Source: Fluviirhizobium alvei
Lineage (GTDB): Bacteria > Pseudomonadota > Alphaproteobacteria > Rhizobiales > Rhizobiaceae
Direction: 5' to 3'
DNA length: 64,000 bases
Assembly: GCF_030551875.1 (NCBI RefSeq)
Contig: NZ_JAUOZU010000006.1
Span: 310,001-374,000 of the forward strand
Part shown: positions 27,118 through 34,813 of the stretch, piece by piece
How positions within the stretch are numbered: position 1 is the stretch's first letter
Layout: each line of letters starts with the position of its first letter
The notes under the pieces: generated by a model
Database searches by the model: none
The model's input: the letters and a program-made list of their open reading frames with translations, nothing else
Told to the model about the DNA's origin: nothing
Position numbers and translations under genes: made by a program

Positions 27118-28740
27118 ATGGCTTTGTCATTCGTTGGGCGCAGACCGCAGGTTCCTGCGGTTCTGCTGGCTGTTCTCGTTGCCATCGGCGTTCTGGCAAC
27201 CGCCAATGACACGTTCTGGCGCCATTCCGTCCAGGCCTTCGGTGGCAACTACAGCCTGTTTGCCTTTGGTGGCGCTGTATTTCTGCTCTTTGCGGCGGCC
27301 CTCGTCCTCGTCGCCTATCCTTACCTTCTGAAGACCATTGCGATTCTCGCTTTCGCTGTGTCTGCGCCGGCTGCCTATTACACGGACACATTCGGCACCA
27401 TCATCAACTCCTCGATGATCGAGAATGCGGCGACGACGACGGTCACGGAAGCGCGCTATCTCGTAACGTTCGATCTCCTCCGGCATCTCGTCCTCTTTGC
27501 GCTGGTGCCGATCTGTCTTGTGCTCTGGGTGCGGATCAGCCCGGTCTCGTTCCTGCGCAGGCTAATACGGAATATTGCTGTTGCGGCTCTGTTCCTCATC
27601 CTGTCTGCCGGACTGATCTACAGTGAGCTGGGTGTGATCATCGTCTCGCTCAGGCAGGACCGTGTAATCGTCGAAACGCTCAACCCGACCGGCCCGGTCA
27701 GTTCGGCCATCAAATATGCTGCCCGTGCTGCAGCCGATGCAAAAGTTGAGATGGCTCCGCTCGGACGCGATGCCAAGCGAGGCGCCTGGATTTCGGCATC
27801 CCGCAAGCCTGTCGTTCTCGTGGTGGTGGCCGGAGAGACGGCGCGTGCTGCGAATTTCTCGCTCAACGGCTACGATCGGGAAACCAATCCCGAACTCTCG
27901 CGCCTCGACATCGTCAACTATCCGAATGTATCGAGTTGCGGCACCGACACGGCGGAATCCTTGCCATGCATGTTTTCCAACTTCGGGCGCGAAAACTATT
28001 CCAAGAGCAAGGCCTGGGCGAGCGAATCCCTGATGAATGTCGCAACACATGCTGGCATCGAGGCGATCTGGTGGGACAACAACACCGGCGACAAGGGCAT
28101 TGCGCGCGGCATTTCGTATGAAAGCCTGACGCATGCGAAGGAGCCCGAACATTGTAAGGACAATGAATGTCGGGACAGCGTCTTCCTGTCACGGCTGGAA
28201 AAACTCGTTTCGACAGCCAACAAGGATACGCTGGTGGTGCTGCACCAGATCGGCTCGCACGGACCGGCCTATTACATGCGCTATCCGGACGATCTGCGCC
28301 GTTTCGTACCGGACTGTCGCACGCCGCAGATCACCTCCTGCAGCCATGAGGAAGTGGTCAATGCCTACGATAACTCCATCCTCGCCACGGATCGTTTCCT
28401 GGCCGATGTCATCGCAATCCTGAAGAACCATCAGGCCTCGGTTGATGGCGCGATCTACTATGCGTCAGACCATGGCGAATCCCTTGGCGAGAACGGGCTT
28501 TTCCTGCATGGAACACCCTATTCGATCGCGCCGGAGGTCCAGACGCATGTTCCGATGATTGCCTGGTTTTCAGAGAGCTACCGGAGCCGGTCGGGGCTCG
28601 ATCGCGACTGTCTGTTGAAGCGGACGGACGAGGCCTATTCGCACGACAACTTCTTCCACTCGATCCTTGGTCTTCTCGATATTCAAACATCGGTTTACAA
28701 CCCGGGACTGGATATGTTCAAAGACTGCCGCAAGAAATAG
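27118..28740 (+). CDS. eptA: Phosphoethanolamine transferase, lipid A type
   Basis: Inner-membrane enzyme that moves phosphoethanolamine from phosphatidylethanolamine to lipid A (or a related glycolipid), releasing diacylglycerol. Four to five N-terminal membrane segments (to about 180) precede an alkaline-phosphatase-fold domain: VVAGETARAANFSLNGY with metal-binding Glu240, the SCGTDTAESLPCMFS segment with the nucleophile Thr (about 276-278) and YYASDHGESLGENG near 450. Several conserved Cys fit the usual disulfides. Length is 540 residues. dgkA follows after 13 bp and would recycle the by-product. Confidence 0.9.
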   Translation: MALSFVGRRPQVPAVLLAVLVAIGVLATANDTFWRHSVQAFGGNYSLFAFGGAVFLLFAAALVLVAYPYLLKTIAILAFAVSAPAAYYTDTFGTIINSSMIENAATTTVTEARYLVTFDLLRHLVLFALVPICLVLWVRISPVSFLRRLIRNIAVAALFLILSAGLIYSELGVIIVSLRQDRVIVETLNPTGPVSSAIKYAARAAADAKVEMAPLGRDAKRGAWISASRKPVVLVVVAGETARAANFSLNGYDRETNPELSRLDIVNYPNVSSCGTDTAESLPCMFSNFGRENYSKSKAWASESLMNVATHAGIEAIWWDNNTGDKGIARGISYESLTHAKEPEHCKDNECRDSVFLSRLEKLVSTANKDTLVVLHQIGSHGPAYYMRYPDDLRRFVPDCRTPQITSCSHEEVVNAYDNSILATDRFLADVIAILKNHQASVDGAIYYASDHGESLGENGLFLHGTPYSIAPEVQTHVPMIAWFSESYRSRSGLDRDCLLKRTDEAYSHDNFFHSILGLLDIQTSVYNPGLDMFKDCRKK

Positions 28741-28753
28741 CGGTGGTGTTTGA

Positions 28754-29119
28754 ATGTTGGAAACTGAAGGCAAGAAAACCGGCCTGGCGCATCTTTTCGC
28801 AGCCGCCAGCTATTCCTGGCATGGCTTCTGGCGTGTTCTCAAGGAATCTGCTTTCCGCCATGAGATCTTGTATTTTCTTGCCGGTCTGATCGCTTTCTGG
28901 CTGGTCGATGCAACGATCGGCGAATATCTTCTGCTGACCCTGATTTTCCTGATCATGTTCGGCTTCGAAGCGCTGAATACAGCCATTGAGGAACTGGTCG
29001 ACCGCGTGTCGCCGGAACGATCGGAGATGGGCAAACATGCCAAGGATCTGGGGTCCTTTGCCGTCTTTTGCATGTTGTTGGCAGCAGCGATCTATATCGC
29101 CTATGTCGTTTTTCTCTGA
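28754..29119 (+). CDS. dgkA: Diacylglycerol kinase, integral membrane
   Basis: Small trimeric membrane kinase that turns diacylglycerol into phosphatidic acid with ATP. The family signature is intact: EALNTAIEELVDRVSPE with catalytic and metal-binding Glu residues, then HAKDLGSFAV. Three membrane segments in 121 residues match E. coli DgkA. It lies 13 bp after eptA, whose reaction makes diacylglycerol. It converges on a sensor kinase gene with 15 bp between stops. Confidence 0.95.
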   Translation: MLETEGKKTGLAHLFAAASYSWHGFWRVLKESAFRHEILYFLAGLIAFWLVDATIGEYLLLTLIFLIMFGFEALNTAIEELVDRVSPERSEMGKHAKDLGSFAVFCMLLAAAIYIAYVVFL

Positions 29120-29134
29120 TTGAGGGCAGTCCCC

Positions 29135-30667
29135 TCAGGCAAAGCTTTTCCTGCGACGATCGACCGCGTGGGTCTCCTCGACTGCCGCCACTGTCTGCAG
29201 CACACGCTTTGCCGGCAGGATGGCGATGACCTCGGTTCCTTCGCGCAATTTCGACTTCAGAAGGAACTGGCCATCGTGCTTGTGGAGGATTGCCTGGACG
29301 ATCGGCAAACCAAGACCCGTGCCCTGTTCTGCGCTCTTGATGGCGATCGAGCCCTGACCAAAGGCGGAGAGAACGACGGGGATTTCCTCCTCCGGAATTC
29401 CGGGACCATTGTCCTTGATCGACACATATTGGCCGCCCGAAGCGGTCCAACCCACCTTGACCTGAATTTCTCCGCCCTTGGGCGTGAATTTCACGGCGTT
29501 GGACAGGAGGTTAAGAATCACCTGCCGAATGGCTTTCTCATCGGCCCAGATGGCAGGCATTGACGGTTCAAACTGGTCATGAATCTGGATGTTCTTTGCC
29601 TTGGCGCGCAGTTGCACCATGCCGATGCAATCCTCCGTCATGTCGACCAGCTGAACGGTTTCCTCGTTCAGTTCGTAACGACCGGCTTCGATGCGCGACA
29701 GATCGAGGATTTCATTGATGAGATCGAGCAGATGTTTGCCCGACGCATGGATGTCGCCGACATATTCCTTGTAGATCTGATTGTTGAGCGGTCCCATGAC
29801 TTCCGTTGCCATGACTTCAGAGAAGCCGAGAATGGCGTTAAGCGGCGTTCTGAGCTCATGGGACATCGATGCAAGGAAACGTGACTTGGCCAGATTGGCT
29901 TCCTCAGCGCGGCGTCGCGCCTCGTCGGAAAGCGACTTGGCCATTTCCAGTTCCGCGATCAGATCGTCCTTTTCCGACTGGAAGGAAAGAAGCTGCAGAT
30001 TGGCGCTGTAAAGGCGCGCGGTCAGGAAGGCGAAAAAGGCAACCGAGGTCGTGAACATTGCCGTCAGCGCCATATCCATCGGATCGCGCGACAGCGCCGA
30101 AATGAAGGCGAGGGCAATCACCACCGGCATGAAGGTGACGAGCGTTGACGACCGCAGCATGAAAACGAGGAAGGAGGTCGCCGACAGCACGATCAGCAGT
30201 GCGGAACCCTTGAAATAGAAATAGCCGCTTTCGCAGCCGTCGCAGCCGATGAAGGAGAACCAGGCCCAGCAGCAGCCGGTGAGGAATTGCGACAGCAATA
30301 GCCGGCGCTGCCAGGTTGAGGCATTGTCGGTCGTGATGGTGCTGGCGCGGGCCCGGTTCGCGATCAGGATGTTTATGGAATGCACGAAAAGCGAGGCGAG
30401 CATCCACGGGAACAGATTGATCGTCGTGAAGAAGTAGTTGCTGAACAGACCGACCAGAATGACGAACAATGGCTGCAATGCCGCGCTCTGCTTTGCAGTG
30501 GAGAGATAGACTTCCAGCATTTCGCGATCGAAATTGGTGGAGATGCCGCCATGGGTCTGCAGGCGCTCGCGGGTATGCTTGACCGCTTTCGCGACATCCG
30601 TGTTTCTGGACGGGCGCGATCGGTCGACAATGATCTTATCGGGCGACGAACTGGCGTTTTGACTCAT
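29135..30667 (-). CDS. Membrane sensor histidine kinase, DivJ/PleC/PdhS type
   Basis: Two-component kinase of 510 residues with about six membrane helices (66-216), a coiled-coil linker (about 228-260), a DHp domain with His270 in SMSHELRTPLNAILGFSEVM, and an HATPase domain with N box NLLSNAVKF, DNGPGIP and GTGLGLP. The H-box wording is that of the DivJ/PleC/PdhS group, whose members set DivK and thereby CtrA phosphorylation in cell-cycle control. There is no response regulator beside it, as is common in that group. Family placement is likely; which member it is cannot be told from the sequence alone. Confidence 0.85.
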   Translation of the reverse strand: MSQNASSSPDKIIVDRSRPSRNTDVAKAVKHTRERLQTHGGISTNFDREMLEVYLSTAKQSAALQPLFVILVGLFSNYFFTTINLFPWMLASLFVHSINILIANRARASTITTDNASTWQRRLLLSQFLTGCCWAWFSFIGCDGCESGYFYFKGSALLIVLSATSFLVFMLRSSTLVTFMPVVIALAFISALSRDPMDMALTAMFTTSVAFFAFLTARLYSANLQLLSFQSEKDDLIAELEMAKSLSDEARRRAEEANLAKSRFLASMSHELRTPLNAILGFSEVMATEVMGPLNNQIYKEYVGDIHASGKHLLDLINEILDLSRIEAGRYELNEETVQLVDMTEDCIGMVQLRAKAKNIQIHDQFEPSMPAIWADEKAIRQVILNLLSNAVKFTPKGGEIQVKVGWTASGGQYVSIKDNGPGIPEEEIPVVLSAFGQGSIAIKSAEQGTGLGLPIVQAILHKHDGQFLLKSKLREGTEVIAILPAKRVLQTVAAVEETHAVDRRRKSFA

Positions 30668-30797
30668 GACGACTAACGGATACTCGCAGCAAGCAGGAAC
30701 GAGACTATCGCCGAAATCTTAAGAAGATGCTTCCGTGCTAAGGATTTGTTTGCCATGAAAGAGGTCGTGGCAATGGCCGGGATTCGGAATTGAATCG

Positions 30798-31334
30798 ATG
30801 TTTTCCAACAGGTTATACGACGTTCTTGTCGCGGTCTGTTTCATCCTTCTCCTGGCGCTTATCGCAGCGAAAGTCGGTGAGGATAATGCCGTGCGACTGA
30901 CCGGTCGCTTCGTAGCGGCCGATGGGGACAGCCTCGCACAGGATGGACGCCGTTTGCGGCTTCTCGGCATCGATGCGCCGGAACTTGCCCAGACCTGTCG
31001 TCGGGACGGAAAGGAATGGCCTTGCGGGAAAGAGGCGCGCGCGGCACTTTCGGCGCTCGTATCGGATACTGATGTGCTTTGTCGCGGCGCCGAACTGGAT
31101 AAATTTGGCCGTCTCCTGGTGCGTTGCCATCGCGGGGAAGAAGATATCAATGCCGCGATGGTGCGGTCGGGATTGGCGGTTGCCTATGGTGCCTATGAGC
31201 GCGAGGAGGAAGACGCACGGACACAGAAGCTTGGGCTCTGGGCTGGCGATTTCGCGCTTCCATCGGAATGGCGGCGACGCCATGGTGGACGGGACGATGC
31301 CCGTGATGTCCATAGGAGCGGATTTGATTTCTGA
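30798..31334 (+). CDS. Membrane-anchored thermonuclease-like protein
   Basis: 178-residue protein with an N-terminal hydrophobic helix (about 8-24, probably an uncleaved anchor or signal peptide) and a staphylococcal nuclease-like domain: ADGDSLAQDGRRLRLLGIDAPEL, then CGKEARAAL and DKFGRLLVRC. The Asp-Gly-Asp and first Arg of the active site are visible. Cys pairs suggest an oxidising compartment. It overlaps no gene but lies only 23 bp before the GST gene. It may degrade or process nucleic acid in the periplasm. Confidence 0.8.
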   Translation: MFSNRLYDVLVAVCFILLLALIAAKVGEDNAVRLTGRFVAADGDSLAQDGRRLRLLGIDAPELAQTCRRDGKEWPCGKEARAALSALVSDTDVLCRGAELDKFGRLLVRCHRGEEDINAAMVRSGLAVAYGAYEREEEDARTQKLGLWAGDFALPSEWRRRHGGRDDARDVHRSGFDF

Positions 31335-31357
31335 TGAGACTGGAAGAGGAGGATGGA

Positions 31358-31972
31358 ATGAAACTTTATGACAGTGACTGGGCACCCAATCCGCGGCGCG
31401 TGCGCCTATTTCTGGCCGAAAAGAACATGCATGTCGATCGCGTCGATGTCGATCTCAAGACCCTGAAGCACAAGACGCCGGAATTCTCCGAGATCAATGC
31501 TCTGCAGCGGGTGCCAGTGCTGGAACTCGATGATGGTACCCGGATTTCCGAATCGGTTGCGATCTGCCGCTATCTCGAGGAGATCCAGCCGGATCCGCCG
31601 CTCTTTGGCCGCGATGCACGCGAAAAGGCGCTCGTCGAAATGTGGAACCGGCGGGTGGAGCTGAATTTCTTCGCCTCCGTCGCCGCAGCGTTTCGGCATC
31701 TGCATCCGGCCATGGCCGCCGCAGAGGTGCCGCAGGTAAAGGATTGGGGCGAAGCGAACAAGATTAAGGCCATGGAGGCGCTTGCCTTCCTCGATCAGGC
31801 TCTCGCCGATCGACCTTTCCTCACTGGTGACGCCTTTTCGATTGCCGATATCACGCTGCTGGTCGCCTATGATTTCATGAAGCCGGCCCGCCTGAAATGT
31901 CCGGACGAGCTGGAAAACATCCGCCGCTGGTATGATGCGGTCAGCCAGCGCCCAAGCGCCGGCGTGCAATGA
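31358..31972 (+). CDS. Glutathione S-transferase family protein
   Basis: Cytosolic GST of 204 residues. The N-terminal thioredoxin-fold half carries NALQRVPVLELDDG (cis-Pro) and ISESVAICRYLEE (Glu/Ser contacts to glutathione); the C-terminal half has LTGDAFSIADITLL with the N-capping box Asp. The in-frame GTG/ATG further upstream at 31334 sits inside the nuclease gene; ATG 31358 has GAGGAGGA in front. Its stop overlaps the next gene (ATGA), implying coupling with the UDG-like protein. Substrate unknown. Confidence 0.9.
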   Translation: MKLYDSDWAPNPRRVRLFLAEKNMHVDRVDVDLKTLKHKTPEFSEINALQRVPVLELDDGTRISESVAICRYLEEIQPDPPLFGRDAREKALVEMWNRRVELNFFASVAAAFRHLHPAMAAAEVPQVKDWGEANKIKAMEALAFLDQALADRPFLTGDAFSIADITLLVAYDFMKPARLKCPDELENIRRWYDAVSQRPSAGVQ

Positions 31973-32589
31973 CGGGGACGGAAGCGGTAGGCCAAGTCGC
32001 AGCCGAGATCTCGGCCTGCAGGATCTGTCGCGATGAACCGATCGGCGGCGACCGTTTCCGGCTGCCGCATGAGCCGCGGCCGGTTGCGGTTCTGTCGACG
32101 ACGGCGCGCATTCTGATCGCGGGTCAGGCGCCCGGTAAACGCGTGCATGACACCGGCATTCCGTTCAACGATCCGTCCGGCGACCGGCTGCGGACCTGGC
32201 TCGGCGTCGACCGGTCGGTTTTCTACGATGCGGCGAAGTTCGCGATCGTACCGATGGGCTTCTGTTTCCCCGGTTATGACGACAAGGGATCCGACCTGCC
32301 GCCGCGTCGGGAATGTGCTCCGGCCTGGCGGAGGAAGGTGATCGCCACCATGCCGCAGATTCGGCTGGTGCTTGCGATCGGCCATTATGCCCAGGCCTGG
32401 CATCTGGGAGCGGCCGCCTCCCGCTCGATGACGGAAACGGTCAGGGAATGGCGGCGGCATCTCGACCATGGCGTTCTGCCGCTACCGCATCCGAGCTGGC
32501 GCAACACCGGCTGGCTCCGGAAAAATCCCTGGTTCGAAGGCGAGGTGCTGCCGGAATTGCGGCGTCTTGTTTTGCAGTGGATTATTTGA
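31969..32589 (+). CDS. Uracil-DNA glycosylase superfamily protein with Fe-S cysteines
   Basis: 206-residue protein of the UDG superfamily. Motif A reads IAGQAPGKRVHDTGIPF and motif B reads HPSWRN (His174). Four Cys are placed as in family 4/5 enzymes that hold a [4Fe-4S] cluster: Cys17 and Cys20 (CRIC), Cys99 and Cys116. It is probably a base-excision glycosylase or a close relative in the cytosol. The start codon overlaps the GST stop (ATGA). Which damaged base it removes is not readable. Confidence 0.82.
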   Translation: MTGTEAVGQVAAEISACRICRDEPIGGDRFRLPHEPRPVAVLSTTARILIAGQAPGKRVHDTGIPFNDPSGDRLRTWLGVDRSVFYDAAKFAIVPMGFCFPGYDDKGSDLPPRRECAPAWRRKVIATMPQIRLVLAIGHYAQAWHLGAAASRSMTETVREWRRHLDHGVLPLPHPSWRNTGWLRKNPWFEGEVLPELRRLVLQWII

Positions 32590-32655
32590 AACAGGATTCC
32601 GCCACGGGCCCCATTTCATGTATGTGTGAGAAAATTATTTTGCCCGGAGGCGTTT

Positions 32656-33144
32656 ATGGACCGGCTCGACAGAAAGATCCTGAGGCTGTTGCAGGAAGAT
32701 TCGACGCTTGCAGTGGCCGACCTCGCCAAGAAGGTTGGCCTGTCGACGACACCCTGCTGGCGGCGCATCCAGAAGATGGAAGAGGACGGTGTCATCCGCC
32801 GTCGCGTGGCCATTCTGGACCCCATCAAGGTCAATACCAAGGTCACGGTGTTCGTTTCCGTCCGCACCAGCAGTCATTCGATCGAATGGCTGAAGCGCTT
32901 CTCCGAAGTGGTGGTGGAGTTTCCCGAAGTGGTCGAGTTCTATCGCATGAGTGGCGATGTGGACTATCTCTTGCGCGTGGTCGTGCCGGATATCGGTGCC
33001 TATGACGCTTTCTACAAGCGCCTGATCGCCAAGATCGAGATCCGCGACGTCTCTTCGGCCTTTGCGATGGAGCAGATCAAATACACGACCGAACTGCCGC
33101 TCGACTATATGGTGCTGGAAACCGCCAAGAACGTCGAGGAGTAA
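32656..33144 (+). CDS. Lrp/AsnC-family transcriptional regulator
   Basis: 162-residue regulator with an N-terminal winged helix-turn-helix (LDRKILRLLQED, then LAKKVGLSTTPCWRRIQKME) and a C-terminal RAM domain that binds an amino acid effector. Members act as dimers or octamers on amino-acid metabolism genes. The ATG at 32656 has GGAGG six bases upstream; an earlier in-frame start at 32626 is unlikely. It stands alone, with no obvious target adjacent. Confidence 0.93.
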   Translation: MDRLDRKILRLLQEDSTLAVADLAKKVGLSTTPCWRRIQKMEEDGVIRRRVAILDPIKVNTKVTVFVSVRTSSHSIEWLKRFSEVVVEFPEVVEFYRMSGDVDYLLRVVVPDIGAYDAFYKRLIAKIEIRDVSSAFAMEQIKYTTELPLDYMVLETAKNVEE

Positions 33145-33174
33145 CGTTGGTTCCCGGTCGCGCCTGAAACCGGA

Positions 33175-33870
33175 TCACGGCTTCAGGCGGGCGATGATCT
33201 TGGGCGAGGTGAGTTCGCGTACGGCATCCTTGCCGATCCAGCGCGCTGTCTTGTCATCATCGGATGCCAGTCTCTCTGCTAGCGCCAGCGCCGGACCATG
33301 ACAGCCGCGGTTGCGCTTGCCGATATTGCGCAGCGCCCAGTTCACCGCCTTGCGCACGAAATTGCGCGGGTCGCGCGCATGCCGGTCGATCAGCGGTATC
33401 CAGGCGAGCAGCGTCGCATCCGGCTCCTTCTTGAGGTGAACGGCTGCACCGGCGATCATCGCAAAGGCGGTGCGACGGACAAATTCGCGCTCGTCGCCGG
33501 CAAAAAGCGGCACAAGTTCCGCCTCGAGCCGCGCTTCCACGAAAAGATCGGCTGCGGTATCGACGATTTCCCAGGAGTTGAAATCTTCGGCGAGGCGGAT
33601 CGCGTCCTGCTGCGTCAGTTTCTTCGGATCGAACGTATAGAGAGCGAGCATGCGCGCCTCGCGGATATCCGTCGCCCACAGCAGGAAGGCACGCGCATGA
33701 TCCTTCTTTATCTTGCGCGCGATCGCCTGCATCACCGGGTTCGAGATGCCGAGTGCCGTCTCTGTCCGGATGCCGAAACGGCCCATGCCTTCGATGTTTG
33801 TCGCGTTCCTGAGGCCACGAAGATGCGCCAGGATCGTTTCGACGTCGGAGTATGGGCCAAGTTCGTTCAT
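33175..33870 (-). CDS. AlkD-like DNA alkylation repair protein
   Basis: 231-residue HEAT-repeat-like protein of the AlkD/DNA alkylation repair family. Marks are the WEIVDTAADLF helix, FVRRTAFAMIAG and [19 protein letters not shown], the last being the usual C-terminal stretch. AlkD removes 3- and 7-alkylpurines without flipping the base. The ATG at 33870 overlaps the stop codon of the upstream dehydrogenase gene (ATGA), so the two are translationally coupled, an odd pairing in function. Confidence 0.85.
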   Translation of the reverse strand: MNELGPYSDVETILAHLRGLRNATNIEGMGRFGIRTETALGISNPVMQAIARKIKKDHARAFLLWATDIREARMLALYTFDPKKLTQQDAIRLAEDFNSWEIVDTAADLFVEARLEAELVPLFAGDEREFVRRTAFAMIAGAAVHLKKEPDATLLAWIPLIDRHARDPRNFVRKAVNWALRNIGKRNRGCHGPALALAERLASDDDKTARWIGKDAVRELTSPKIIARLKP

Positions 33871-34736
33871 TTTTCGAGCCTTGCCAAGAGCGAAGACGTA
33901 TCCCACCGCTTGCCACCCATGGCCTGGACATCGCCATAGAACTGGTCGACGAGGGCTGTTACCGGAAGCTTGGCGCCGTTGCGGCGGGCTTCCGACAGGC
34001 AGATCGCAAGATCCTTGCGCATCCAGTCGACGGCAAAGCCGAAATCGAACTTGCCTTCATTCATCGTCTTGTGGCGGTTTTCCATCTGCCAGGAACCGGC
34101 GGCACCCTTGGAAATCACCGCGATCAGCGCTTCGATATCAAGCCCGGCCTTCTTGCCGAAGTGGATGCCTTCGGCGAGGCCCTGTACGAGGCCGGCGATG
34201 CAGATCTGGTTGACCATCTTGGCGAGCTGGCCGGAGCCGGCCGGGCCCATCAGGCCGACCATCCGCGCATAGGCATCGATAACCGGGCGGCTGCGTTCGA
34301 AGATCTCCTGCTTGCCGCCGCACATCACGGTCAGTACGCCGTTTTCAGCGCCGGCCTGGCCACCGGAGACCGGCGCATCGATGAAGTGGCATCCGCGGGC
34401 TTCGGCGGCTGTTTCGAGTTCGCGCGCGACTTCCGCACTTGCTGTCGTATTGTCGATCAGCACGGCGCCCGGCTTCATCGCAGAAAGGCAGCCATCGGCG
34501 CCGATCGTCACCGAACGGAGATCGTCGTCATTGCCGACGCAGGTGAAGACATAGTCGGCATCCTTTGCTGCGTCCGCCGGGGTGAGCGCGAAACGGCCAC
34601 CGAACTGTGCCACCCACTTTTCGGCTTTTTCGGTCGTGCGGTTATAGACGGTAACGTCATGTCCGCCCTTGACCTTGAGGTGGCCCGCCATCGGATACCC
34701 CATGACGCCCAAACCGATGAAAGTGACCTTTGCCAT
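33867..34736 (-). CDS. 3-hydroxyisobutyrate dehydrogenase-like NAD(P)-dependent oxidoreductase
   Basis: Beta-hydroxyacid dehydrogenase of 289 residues. The dinucleotide site is FIGLGVMGYPMAGHL at the N terminus, the substrate motif is DAPVSGGQAGA (about 120-130), and the catalytic Lys is Lys173 in GSGQLAKMVNQ. Family members oxidise 3-hydroxyisobutyrate, tartronate semialdehyde partners, or act as glyoxylate/succinic semialdehyde reductases. No valine-degradation neighbours are present, so substrate is open. Its ribosome-binding site GGGAG lies within the hairpin at 34743-34769. Confidence 0.88.
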   Translation of the reverse strand: MAKVTFIGLGVMGYPMAGHLKVKGGHDVTVYNRTTEKAEKWVAQFGGRFALTPADAAKDADYVFTCVGNDDDLRSVTIGADGCLSAMKPGAVLIDNTTASAEVARELETAAEARGCHFIDAPVSGGQAGAENGVLTVMCGGKQEIFERSRPVIDAYARMVGLMGPAGSGQLAKMVNQICIAGLVQGLAEGIHFGKKAGLDIEALIAVISKGAAGSWQMENRHKTMNEGKFDFGFAVDWMRKDLAICLSEARRNGAKLPVTALVDQFYGDVQAMGGKRWDTSSLLARLEK

Positions 34737-34769
34737 GAAAAACTCCCGCAATCTGATTGATTGCGGGAG
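34737..34769 (-). promoter_or_regulatory. Terminator-shaped hairpin that buries a ribosome-binding site
   Basis: On the minus strand a perfect 11-bp stem (CTCCCGCAATC with GATTGCGGGAG, five-base loop) occupies 34743-34769 and is followed by TTTTT (34742-34738), C, and the ATG of the dehydrogenase gene. The GGGAG that must serve as ribosome-binding site forms the 3' end of the stem. The structure can therefore end transcripts coming from the upstream membrane-protein gene and hide the start site of the next gene. Confidence 0.75.
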
Positions 34770-34813
34770 ATGTACATCATGCGCCGGCCAAGGGAAAGGC
34801 GAGGGCGGAGTTG

